Shown in pieces: positions 15,824-22,806 of a stretch of 64,000 nucleotides of DNA. The translations under genes were made by a program, and so were the position numbers. Below the pieces are notes generated by a model. It made no database searches and was not told the origin of the DNA. It saw nothing but the letters and a program-made list of their open reading frames with translations. Every line of letters begins with the position of its first letter. Positions within the stretch are counted from its first letter, which is position 1. Source of the stretch: an uncultured Christensenella sp. (GTDB lineage Bacteria; Bacillota; Clostridia; Christensenellales; Borkfalkiaceae); the NCBI GenBank assembly GCA_910587015.1, contig CAJUME010000010.1, positions 62,001-126,000 of the forward strand. Reading direction: 5' to 3'.

Positions 15824-15940
15824 GTTATATTTTGTAACAATTAAGTGCAAAGTGTAGGAAAAGCGCGGTTTGCGGCGGTTAAACGCGGTTTTGACGCCGT
15901 GAAACGTAACACTTTGTAAAACATTTTGTCAAAAGGACAA

Positions 15941-15980
15941 GCGCGCCCCGCGCCGACGTACAGGTCGGCGCGGGGCGCGC
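15941..15980 (-). terminator. terminator of the RimK-like operon
   Basis: A 17-bp perfect stem GCGCGCCCCGCGCCGAC (15941-15957) with 15964-15980, then a T-rich stretch on the minus strand. It lies 30 bases after the small peptide gene. The rest of the 400-base gap 15612-16011 holds the nrdD control region; nothing else was seen. Confidence 0.75.
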
Positions 15981-16011
15981 TGTAAAAGGCCGTATTAAAA
16001 TGTTGCATAGC

Positions 16012-16179
16012 TCAGTCGTCTATGCTCTTTTTGCCGTCAAGCTCGTTGTACATTTTATGGAACAGCGCGACCTCCTCGGGGTCGAGGGCTATCCTCTGGA
16101 AAAGTCCCGTGCATTCGTTCGCGCTTGCGCAGTTGTCGAAAACTTCCTTTTTAAGCTTAAAATCCTTCTTGTTGCTCAT
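16012..16179 (-). CDS. 55-residue hypothetical protein downstream of RimK-like ligase
   Basis: Short ORF beginning MSNKKDFKLKKEVFDNCASA and ending DGKKSIDD. It has a basic N terminus, two cysteines in a CASANEC segment (Cys17, Cys23) and an acidic C-terminal half. It starts 33 bases after the RimK-like gene and is followed by a strong terminator, which argues it is real and part of that operon. The ribosome binding site is weak. Function unknown; as a small peptide beside an ATP-grasp ligase it could be that enzyme's substrate, but this is inference. Confidence 0.5.
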   Translation of the reverse strand: MSNKKDFKLKKEVFDNCASANECTGLFQRIALDPEEVALFHKMYNELDGKKSIDD

Positions 16180-16212
16180 ACCGAAAGTATTGCACCAAAT
16201 TCGGACTTTTAT

Positions 16213-17109
16213 TCACTTGTAGCCAATTTCTTTGCAAATGTGCCGCGCGTACAGCCGCGCAACGTTTACGCCGGTAACGCGCTCTATCCCGCCGAAGAAC
16301 GCATTCGAATTGACCTCGCATATGCAATACCCGTCATTGCGGGCAAGCACGTCTATTCCACAGTAGTCAAGCCCTAAAATTTCGGCGGTTTTTGCGCATA
16401 AGTCCGCCATATCCGCGGGGCAATCGAATTTTTCGCCCTTGCCGCCCAGCTCTAAATTAGAGCGGAAATCGCCGTCCGAAACGCGCCGCATTGCCGCAAC
16501 GGGCGTGCCGCCTATGACGATAACGCGTATGTCCGTGCCTGCGCTTTCGGCTATAAATTTCTGAAAAATGTGCGGCTTTAATTTGACTGCTTCCGCAATT
16601 TTTTCAAGCGAGGCGCGGTCGTCCGCCTTGTAAACGCCCTTGCCGAGAGAGCCGTAACACTCCTTTACAATCAGCGGATAGCCAAGCTCGCCCTGCACGC
16701 AGTCAAGGTATTTTTTATCAACGGGCGCATTTTGGTCGTAGCATAAAAGCCCGTACATCGTGTGCGGCATGGGGATATTTTTTTGCGACAAAATAATGTG
16801 CGTTACCGCCTTGTCATCGCACGCGCGTATCGCCGAATGGCTGTTGAACAGCCTAAGCCCAAGCTTTTCGAGCAGTTGCGAGGCATATTTATCCTTATCG
16901 AGGTACACGCAAAAATCGTAGTCTGCAAGCCGCGACCGTATGTTGCCGTTGCCGTCCGTTAAAAAAGGAAACGCGCCGTTTTTTACCACGTCCGCCTGTA
17001 TGCCGAGCGCGGCAAGCTCGCATTTAAGCCGTTGCGACTGGTTTAAGGCTGTGGGCAGTGCGGAATATGCGTTTATTAAGATAAGTCCGCGGCGGGTCAA
17101 TGCTTTCAT
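16213..17109 (-). CDS. RimK-like ATP-grasp ligase
   Basis: 298-residue ATP-grasp protein of the RimK / alpha-L-glutamate ligase group. The ATP-binding lysine and glycine loop occur at YPLIVKECYGSLGKGVY; the magnesium-binding acidic residues are in DYCGIDVLARND and CICEVNSNAFFGGIE. Such enzymes form amide bonds on peptides, proteins or cofactors; the substrate here is unknown. It overlaps the upstream membrane-protein gene by four bases (ATGA) and precedes the 55-residue ORF. Confidence 0.82.
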   Translation of the reverse strand: MKALTRRGLILINAYSALPTALNQSQRLKCELAALGIQADVVKNGAFPFLTDGNGNIRSRLADYDFCVYLDKDKYASQLLEKLGLRLFNSHSAIRACDDKAVTHIILSQKNIPMPHTMYGLLCYDQNAPVDKKYLDCVQGELGYPLIVKECYGSLGKGVYKADDRASLEKIAEAVKLKPHIFQKFIAESAGTDIRVIVIGGTPVAAMRRVSDGDFRSNLELGGKGEKFDCPADMADLCAKTAEILGLDYCGIDVLARNDGYCICEVNSNAFFGGIERVTGVNVARLYARHICKEIGYK

Positions 17110-17720
17110 CTGTTTTTATAATAATTCTTCAAGGCGTGTTTTTCCGGCACGCCGTTGGCGATTATATAAATCTGTCTGCCTTTTTTTCTGCCGTTTGCCG
17201 CGGTATAGCCGACCGATTTATAATTTACACCGCGCTCTACCGCAAGCCTGCAAAAGGTAAGGCTAAGCTTTTCCACAATAGCAGACGCAATAAACGAACG
17301 GCGCACGGGCGAAAGCCTGCCGAAGGGCGAAAAATCGAATACTATTTTTTCCTTAAAGCTGTTTACCTTAATTTCCGCATAAGCGCCTTCCTCAAAAATG
17401 TAAAAGGTCAGCGAATCGCGCTCGGGGTGCATTGCCGCCGCATTTTCCACAAGCACATCGCGGATATAGTCCTTTATCAGCCTATCCAGCGCGCCGCCGT
17501 ATTTTATATTGCAGAACGCCGCTACCGCCGCCCCCGCCGCCGTCAGAACAGGCGCGGCAATCAACGCGGAAAGCCTTAGCGCGGGAACGGAAAGCGAAGC
17601 GCCCACCGAAAAGCCGACAATGAAATATACAAGCGCAACGCCGCAGAAAACGGTTGCGATTGCCGCGGCAAGCTCGCCGCGTTTAAGTTTTTTTACCCTT
17701 TCGGTATTAACCAAAGCCAT
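17106..17720 (-). CDS. membrane protein of unknown function in RimK-like operon
   Basis: 204 residues with two N-terminal hydrophobic hairpin segments (about 18-42 and 50-70) followed by a soluble, lysine-rich domain of about 130 residues. No family recognised. The ATG at 17720 lacks a ribosome binding site and lies only nine bases after a -10 element, so the mRNA is predicted to be leaderless. It is translationally coupled to the ATP-grasp gene downstream. Confidence 0.65.
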   Translation of the reverse strand: MALVNTERVKKLKRGELAAAIATVFCGVALVYFIVGFSVGASLSVPALRLSALIAAPVLTAAGAAVAAFCNIKYGGALDRLIKDYIRDVLVENAAAMHPERDSLTFYIFEEGAYAEIKVNSFKEKIVFDFSPFGRLSPVRRSFIASAIVEKLSLTFCRLAVERGVNYKSVGYTAANGRKKGRQIYIIANGVPEKHALKNYYKNR

Positions 17721-17729
17721 ATTGTATAC

Positions 17730-17758
17730 AGTATAAATTTAATTTTTACATTCGTCAA
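17730..17758 (-). promoter_or_regulatory. promoter for a predicted leaderless transcript (membrane protein)
   Basis: Minus-strand TTGACG (17753-17758), 17-base spacer, TATACT (17730-17735). The -10 ends nine bases before the start codon at 17720, so transcription should begin about two bases upstream of the ATG. Confidence 0.65.
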
Positions 17759-17766
17759 TGTTTTTA

Positions 17767-17795
17767 TTGAAAATTCCGCCCGCAAACGCTATAAT
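17767..17795 (+). promoter_or_regulatory. promoter for a predicted leaderless transcript (HNH gene)
   Basis: TTGAAA (17767-17772), 17-base spacer, TATAAT (17790-17795). The GTG start at 17802 comes six bases later, at the expected transcription start. It is back-to-back with the promoter at 17730-17758. Confidence 0.7.
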
Positions 17796-17801
17796 GTAAC
17801 G

Positions 17802-18230
17802 GTGAAGCTGAATTTTGAAATGGTGCCAGACAGCTGCTGGCACAGCAATTTAAGAAGCCTGCTTACCCCCGCGCAATGGGATATTGTGCGCAGAGAGGCT
17901 TACGCGCGGGCGGGCGGCAGATGTATGCTTTGCGGTGCGGAAGCCCGCCGTCTTGAAGCGCACGAGCAATGGGAATATGACGAAGAGAACTGCGTGCAAA
18001 GGCTTGCGGACGTTGTTGCCGTGTGCAAAAGCTGTCACGAGGTTATACACATAGGCAGAACTACGCTTATGGGAAGGGAACGCGAGGCAGAGGCGCATTT
18101 TATGAAGGTGAACGGCTGTACCTATGCCGAATACCGCAGGGCGCTTGGCGAGGCAAACGAGGCGCACCGCCGCAGAAACAAGGTTGCGGAATGGGCGCTT
18201 GATTTATCTTATCTTAAAAAATTCTGTTAA
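17802..18230 (+). CDS. HNH-type zinc protein
   Basis: 142 residues. Two zinc knuckles, CMLC and CKSCH, bracket an EAHEQWEY segment and a downstream VIHIGR, the pattern of small HNH-nuclease-like proteins. The active-site His is most likely in EAHE and the metal ligand His in VIHIGR. Cellular role unknown. The GTG at 17802 has no ribosome binding site but sits at the predicted transcription start; an internal ATG would delete conserved-looking residues. Confidence 0.75.
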   Translation: MKLNFEMVPDSCWHSNLRSLLTPAQWDIVRREAYARAGGRCMLCGAEARRLEAHEQWEYDEENCVQRLADVVAVCKSCHEVIHIGRTTLMGREREAEAHFMKVNGCTYAEYRRALGEANEAHRRRNKVAEWALDLSYLKKFC

Positions 18231-18239
18231 AATAAAAGG

Positions 18240-18281
18240 AACGCTGGGGGCGCTTTTTTGCAAAAAAGCTCCCCCAGCGTT
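18240..18281 (+). terminator. terminator-like long hairpin after the HNH gene
   Basis: AACGCTGGGGG and its complement enclose an inner GCTTTTTTGC/AAAAAAGC stem, ending in TTTAT. It starts nine bases after the HNH stop codon. Confidence 0.65.
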
Positions 18282-18396
18282 TATCATAAAACTACCAACT
18301 TTGGGTAGTGCTAACACGTTTTATGTTGCCGATGCTACAATAAGAATTATACAGAAATTGAACATATCTTATCAACGTTTAGGACAACGAAAAACT

Positions 18397-18603
18397 ATGA
18401 AACAAGCACCACAAAAAGTATTCAAAACCAAAAAATTCATTCAATTGCGGAAAATTGCGCTGAAAAATTACGAGAGGTTCGAGGCTACGCTGACCGAGGA
18501 GCAGAAAAAATTATTCGAAGAGGTTTTGGATAACCTTTTTAATTTGGACGGACTTTCGAGAGAGGCAGAAAAAGCGGGGCTTGAAATTTTGTTTGCGCCG
18601 TGA
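18397..18603 (+). CDS. small helical hypothetical protein
   Basis: 68 residues starting MKQAPQKVFKTKKFIQLRKI and ending LEILFAP. It is rich in Lys, Glu and Leu and predicted to be almost wholly alpha-helical, with a basic N-terminal part and an acidic middle (TEEQKKLFEEVLDNLF). An AGGA lies about 12 bases before the ATG. The glpK promoter is embedded in its last codons. No family recognised. Confidence 0.5.
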   Translation: MKQAPQKVFKTKKFIQLRKIALKNYERFEATLTEEQKKLFEEVLDNLFNLDGLSREAEKAGLEILFAP

Positions 18604-18609
18604 TATAAT
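18581..18609 (+). promoter_or_regulatory. glpK promoter, predicted leaderless
   Basis: TTGAAA (18581-18586), 17-base spacer, TATAAT (18604-18609). The glpK ATG at 18619 is nine bases after the -10 and no ribosome binding site precedes it. Confidence 0.7.
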
Positions 18610-18618
18610 AGCGGCGAT

Positions 18619-20100
18619 ATGAGTTACGTTCTTGCATTAGACCAGGGCACGACAAGCACGCGCGCAATTATATTCGATAAAAGCGGCGCGGCGGTTGCGT
18701 GCGCGCAACAGGAATTTAAACAGCTTTATCCACGACCCGCGTGGGTAGAGCACGCGCCGAACGATATTATGGGCTCTGTTGTGGGCGTGATAAGCGAGGT
18801 TTTGGTGCGCGCGGGGCTTACCGCGGCGGAAATTTCTGCAATGGGGATAACAAACCAGCGCGAAACGACCTTTGTATGGGACAAAAAAACGGGCAAGCCC
18901 GTTTGCAATGCGATTGTGTGGCAGTGCCGCCGCACCGCCGACTACTGTGAAAAGCTGAAATCCGACGGGTTTGCGGAAAAAATTTACAACAAGACGGGGC
19001 TTGTGCCCGATGCGTACTTTTCCGCAACAAAAATCAAGTGGATACTTGACAATATCGAGGGCGCAAGGGCGCGCGCAGAGCGCGGCGAGCTGTTGTTCGG
19101 CACGGTGGACACCTTCATTTTATGGCGGCTGTCCAAGGGCAGAATTTTTGCCACCGACTACACCAACGCAAGCCGTACAATGCTGTTCAACATTCATTCG
19201 CTGGAATGGGACGGTGAACTGCTGAGGCTGTTCGATATTCCGCGCTGTATGCTGCCCGAGGTTAAGCCGAGCGGATACCGCTACGGGGAAACGGACAAAA
19301 GCTTTTTCGGCTCGCCCATACCCGTATGCGGGGTTGCGGGCGACCAGCAGGCGGCGCTGTTCGGGCAGGCGTGCTTTGCCGCGGGCGAGGTAAAAAATAC
19401 CTACGGCACGGGGTGCTTTTTGCTTATGAACACTGGGCGGCGGGCGGTTAAAAGCCGCAACGGGCTTGTGACCACGCTTGCCGCGGGACTGACGGACAAG
19501 CCAGATTATGTGCTTGAAGGCTCGGTATTCGTCGGCGGCGCGGTTGTGCAGTGGCTGCGCGACGAAATGAAGGCGATTGCCACCGCAGAGGACAGCGAAA
19601 GACTTGCGCGCTCGGTTGCGGACAACGGCGGGGTGTATGTTGTGCCCGCGTTTACGGGGCTTGGCGCGCCGTACTGGGATGCGGAGGCGCGGGGAACGAT
19701 TACGGGAATAACGCGCGGAACCACGACCGCGCATATAGTGCGGGCGGCGTTGGAGGCGATTGCGTACGAGGTGTGCGATTTGGTTACGGCGATGGAAAAG
19801 GATTCCGGCATGAAGCTGACGCGGCTTGCCGTTGACGGCGGGGCGTGCGCAAACGATTTTTTAATGCAGTTTCAGTCGGATATACTAAACTGCGAGGCGG
19901 TGCGGCCGAAGGTTGCGGAAACCACAGCCTTGGGCGCGGCGTATCTTGCGGGTTTGTGCAAGGGCGTATGGAACGGAACCGAAGAAATTAAGCAAAACGC
20001 CGCCGCAGATAAAATTTTCACCCCGAATATGCCCGAGTTAACGCGGTTTAAGCTGTTGGAGGGCTGGAAAAACGCGGTACTGAAAGCCCGCGCAAAATAA
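18619..20100 (+). CDS. glpK: glycerol kinase
   Basis: 493-residue FGGY kinase converting glycerol to sn-glycerol-3-phosphate. Visible are the N-terminal ALDQGTTSTRAI, ITNQRET, IVWQCRRTADYC, the ADP-binding GTGCFLLMNTG and GLGAPYWD, and a C-terminal VDGGACANDFLMQFQ, all standard for GlpK. The start is fixed by the family N terminus. No glpF or glpD lies nearby. It is predicted to be read from a leaderless mRNA and ends at a strong terminator. Confidence 0.96.
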   Translation: MSYVLALDQGTTSTRAIIFDKSGAAVACAQQEFKQLYPRPAWVEHAPNDIMGSVVGVISEVLVRAGLTAAEISAMGITNQRETTFVWDKKTGKPVCNAIVWQCRRTADYCEKLKSDGFAEKIYNKTGLVPDAYFSATKIKWILDNIEGARARAERGELLFGTVDTFILWRLSKGRIFATDYTNASRTMLFNIHSLEWDGELLRLFDIPRCMLPEVKPSGYRYGETDKSFFGSPIPVCGVAGDQQAALFGQACFAAGEVKNTYGTGCFLLMNTGRRAVKSRNGLVTTLAAGLTDKPDYVLEGSVFVGGAVVQWLRDEMKAIATAEDSERLARSVADNGGVYVVPAFTGLGAPYWDAEARGTITGITRGTTTAHIVRAALEAIAYEVCDLVTAMEKDSGMKLTRLAVDGGACANDFLMQFQSDILNCEAVRPKVAETTALGAAYLAGLCKGVWNGTEEIKQNAAADKIFTPNMPELTRFKLLEGWKNAVLKARAK

Positions 20101-20121
20101 GTAATTTTGTGAATACTTAAA

Positions 20122-20165
20122 GCCGCCCGCAAGGACTGATTTGTCCTTGCGGGCGGCTTATTTTT
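20122..20165. terminator. bidirectional terminator between glpK and the MATE gene
   Basis: Stem GCCGCCCGCAAGGAC (20122-20136) / GTCCTTGCGGGCGGC (20143-20157), then TTATTTTT on the plus strand. It serves the two convergent genes. Confidence 0.85.
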
Positions 20166-20177
20166 ATCGTTGCCTTG

Positions 20178-21698
20178 TTATTTGTCGGTCGGTTGGTTTT
20201 CGGTCTGTTGGCTTTCAGGCTGCGGGGCGGCTGCGGGCTTGGGCGGCTTGTACTTCATAAGCACCATATACCGCACAAAGGGGTACGCAAGCACGGCTAC
20301 CCCGCCTATCCAGGCGATAGGGTCTGCAAAGCAAAGCGCTATAAATGCCGCCGCGCTTGCCTCGCAATTGATTGCTCCGCCATTGATTGCCGCGGGCAGA
20401 AATATGCAGACAACTATCCTTGCAACAAGCTCTACCGTGCCCGTCATAAGCGTGAAAAAGGGCTTTTCTATGCCCTGCGCGCCGCTCCTCCACACAAAGA
20501 TAAGACCCAGCAGACAGTAAAAGCTTAGCGCAACGTACAAATAGCGGTTGCCGAAGCTTACAGACTGCTCGGTGACCTTATCCGCGCTTAAAAATATGTA
20601 CTGATACGCGCCGTTTATAGTAAGCAACAGCCCGACACCCGCAAAAACGACGTACATAGTCAAAACAATTAGCGTAGCCTGCAAAATGCCCTTGCGTATC
20701 CGCTTATACTCGCCCGCGCCGTAATTTTGTGCGGTGAAGCTGACCACGCCCGCGCCGAGCGCACTCATGGGCGACATCAACAGCCCGCCGAGCTTGCACG
20801 CCGCGCCGTAGCCGTTCTGCGCGGGGTTGCCCGCGACCATTACGCCCTCCGGCGAGAGGTCGAATTTGACAAGCTCGCCCTGCATTACTATTATGCCCAC
20901 AGCCAGCACGGAAAACTGCAAGCCGAGCGGTACGCCCTGCAATATGTGGCGGTTAAGCTCCTTTATGCTAAGCTTAAAGTCCTGCGCTTTAAGCCGCAGG
21001 CTCTTGTATTTTACAAAGGTGTATATAAAGCACGCGACCGTGCTTAACGCCTGCGCCGCGACAGTCGCAGAGGCCGCGCCGATTACTCCCCAACGGAAAA
21101 CCTTTATAAACAGAAGGTCTAACCCGACGTTTAAAACGGTGGAAACGAACAGAAAAATAAGGGGGGTAACGGAATCGCCAACACTGCGCAAAACCGAGCA
21201 GATAAAGTTATAGAACATCTGCGCAACTATGCCCGAAAATATGACGAAGCAGTAGCTGTATGCCGCTTTGAACACAAGCGCGTTGTCCTCGGTTACGTTT
21301 ATCCAGCTTAAAAGCGGCTTTAAGCAAAGCAGTGACGTTGCCGTTAAAATTACCGTTATGACCGAGCTTAAAACAATCTGCGCCGCAAAGGACTTACGCA
21401 CGCCCGCCTCGTCGCCCTCGCCCACGCGGCTGGATGTAATGACGGAAAAGCCCGCCGTACAGCCGAACGCGAACTGCAAAAATATGAAAATTAGCGGAGA
21501 AACGTCGTTAACGCCCGCCACCTCGTCTGCGGACAGCGTTTGACCGCAGATTGCAGCGTCGCTTATGGTGTAGACCTGCTGTAAAAGATAGGAAAATATT
21601 ATAGGCAAAGAGAATAAAAGCAGCGCCTTCCACTCTTTGCCCTTGCGTAAATCCACGGGTTGCGTTAAGTTTTTGATTTTTTCTTTTATGTTAAGCAT
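20178..21698 (-). CDS. MATE family efflux transporter
   Basis: 506 residues with about 12 membrane helices. The N-terminal LLLFSLPIIFSYLLQQVYTISDAAICGQ is the MATE helix-1 signature and the two six-helix halves are visible. Sodium- or proton-driven export of drugs or metabolites is the usual role; substrate unknown. The C terminus is a Pro/Gln-rich cytoplasmic tail. It follows the 77-residue gene by 18 bp and probably belongs to the DUF1893-small protein-MATE transcript; its own ribosome binding site is weak. Confidence 0.92.
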   Translation of the reverse strand: MLNIKEKIKNLTQPVDLRKGKEWKALLLFSLPIIFSYLLQQVYTISDAAICGQTLSADEVAGVNDVSPLIFIFLQFAFGCTAGFSVITSSRVGEGDEAGVRKSFAAQIVLSSVITVILTATSLLCLKPLLSWINVTEDNALVFKAAYSYCFVIFSGIVAQMFYNFICSVLRSVGDSVTPLIFLFVSTVLNVGLDLLFIKVFRWGVIGAASATVAAQALSTVACFIYTFVKYKSLRLKAQDFKLSIKELNRHILQGVPLGLQFSVLAVGIIVMQGELVKFDLSPEGVMVAGNPAQNGYGAACKLGGLLMSPMSALGAGVVSFTAQNYGAGEYKRIRKGILQATLIVLTMYVVFAGVGLLLTINGAYQYIFLSADKVTEQSVSFGNRYLYVALSFYCLLGLIFVWRSGAQGIEKPFFTLMTGTVELVARIVVCIFLPAAINGGAINCEASAAAFIALCFADPIAWIGGVAVLAYPFVRYMVLMKYKPPKPAAAPQPESQQTENQPTDK

Positions 21699-21716
21699 AG
21701 CGTGACCGACGGCCGT

Positions 21717-21950
21717 TTATTTTTTGCGTTTGTGCGACCTTTTACCGTGATTGGGTGCGGAATATGCCGCGGTTAAGCGTTTTTGCGCCTCTGCGGTATC
21801 TTCCGCTGTTACTGCCTCTGCATCGTTGTCCGTTGCTTCCTCTGCGTTGCCGTTAAGCTCTGCAAGCATTTGGGCAATGCGCTCTTCGGAAAGCCCCTCG
21901 CTTTCGGGCGCAAGCTTACCGTAGGCAAGCTTGTCATGATGAATAGTCAT
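21717..21950 (-). CDS. 77-residue hypothetical protein
   Basis: Soluble small protein with an acidic central part (NGNAEEATDNDAEAVTAED) and a strongly basic end (GKRSHKRKK). The ATG at 21950 has GAGGT at good spacing. Between DUF1893 and the MATE gene, same strand. No known domain; a nucleic-acid-binding role for the basic tail is possible but unproven. Confidence 0.55.
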   Translation of the reverse strand: MTIHHDKLAYGKLAPESEGLSEERIAQMLAELNGNAEEATDNDAEAVTAEDTAEAQKRLTAAYSAPNHGKRSHKRKK

Positions 21951-22053
21951 TAGCCGACCTCTTTGATTTTTATGTTACTGAATTCTATCACAGCCAACGG
22001 GCTTTGTAAATTGATTTTATCAATTATTTTAAGCGATTTTCAATTGTTCTTGA

Positions 22054-22509
22054 TTATATAATATTGCTTGCGCCAAGCTGTGCAAGCCGTTGTTTTATTG
22101 CCTTAAACGCCGCAAGCGGGTCGGATATTTCCGCCGCGGCTTGCTCCATAGGGCAAATGCCGTCGCCGTTGCGGTTGATTATATATTGAACGGCCTTGCC
22201 GTATTCAACCGAAATGCCGTTGGTTTTGCAAGCCTCAAGCGCGCCCGCGCTGATTACGCCCGCATACAGTGCGGTAACGCCCATAAGCGCGTACAAAAGC
22301 GCCGCCGCTCTGCCTACTACCTTATCCGCCGCGGCAAAGCCGACAAAGCTTTTTCCGCTTTCTATCAACTCCGTAAGCGGGCGCACACCGCGCTTTGTGC
22401 TTGTTACGGTTTGCGCTCCGTCCGAAAGCACGCATGTATAACCGCCGTTTTTAAGCGTTTTTTTCAATTTTTCAAGCGCAATGTTTGAGGTGAGGTTGGT
22501 TTCTGTCAT
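22054..22509 (-). CDS. DUF1893 domain protein
   Basis: 151 residues matching the DUF1893 pattern: VLSDGAQTVTSTKRGVRPL, then GKSFVGFAAADKVVGRAAAL, ISAGALE, and the C-terminal YIINRNGDGICPME. The fold resembles cytidine-deaminase-like proteins according to the family description; the biochemical role is unknown. AAGAAGG lies before the ATG at 22509. Confidence 0.85.
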   Translation of the reverse strand: MTETNLTSNIALEKLKKTLKNGGYTCVLSDGAQTVTSTKRGVRPLTELIESGKSFVGFAAADKVVGRAAALLYALMGVTALYAGVISAGALEACKTNGISVEYGKAVQYIINRNGDGICPMEQAAAEISDPLAAFKAIKQRLAQLGASNII

Positions 22510-22590
22510 AAAAGCCTTCTTATCGCTTTAATTTGATTTATTATAGCACACGTTTTAAAAAAATGCAGAATAATTTTTAAAAATATTTAC

Positions 22591-22675
22591 AAGCCGCCTT
22601 CGGTTAACCGAAGGCGGCTTGCAGATTTGATTTTTTACGGACCCGTATGCGGCAGACGGTTAAGCTTGCCGCATA
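22591..22675 (-). terminator. two hairpins in the gap between GH3 and DUF1893
   Basis: 22591-22620 is a perfect 30-bp palindrome (AAGCCGCCTTCGGTT and complement) with an A/T-rich tail on the minus strand, a likely terminator. A second stem, TATGCGGCA (22646-22654) with TGCCGCATA (22667-22675), follows. The remaining gap to 22806 shows no gene. Confidence 0.6.
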
Positions 22676-22806
22676 TTAATCCGTCTATAAGGAGAAAAAT
22701 GCATATTTAAATAATCTGCGCCCCTGTTAAAATGTCCGTATGAATGCGCAACACTATTTAATTACTTTCCGCTTATAAAGTATAGGTGAAGCTATATAAA
22801 TCTCTC

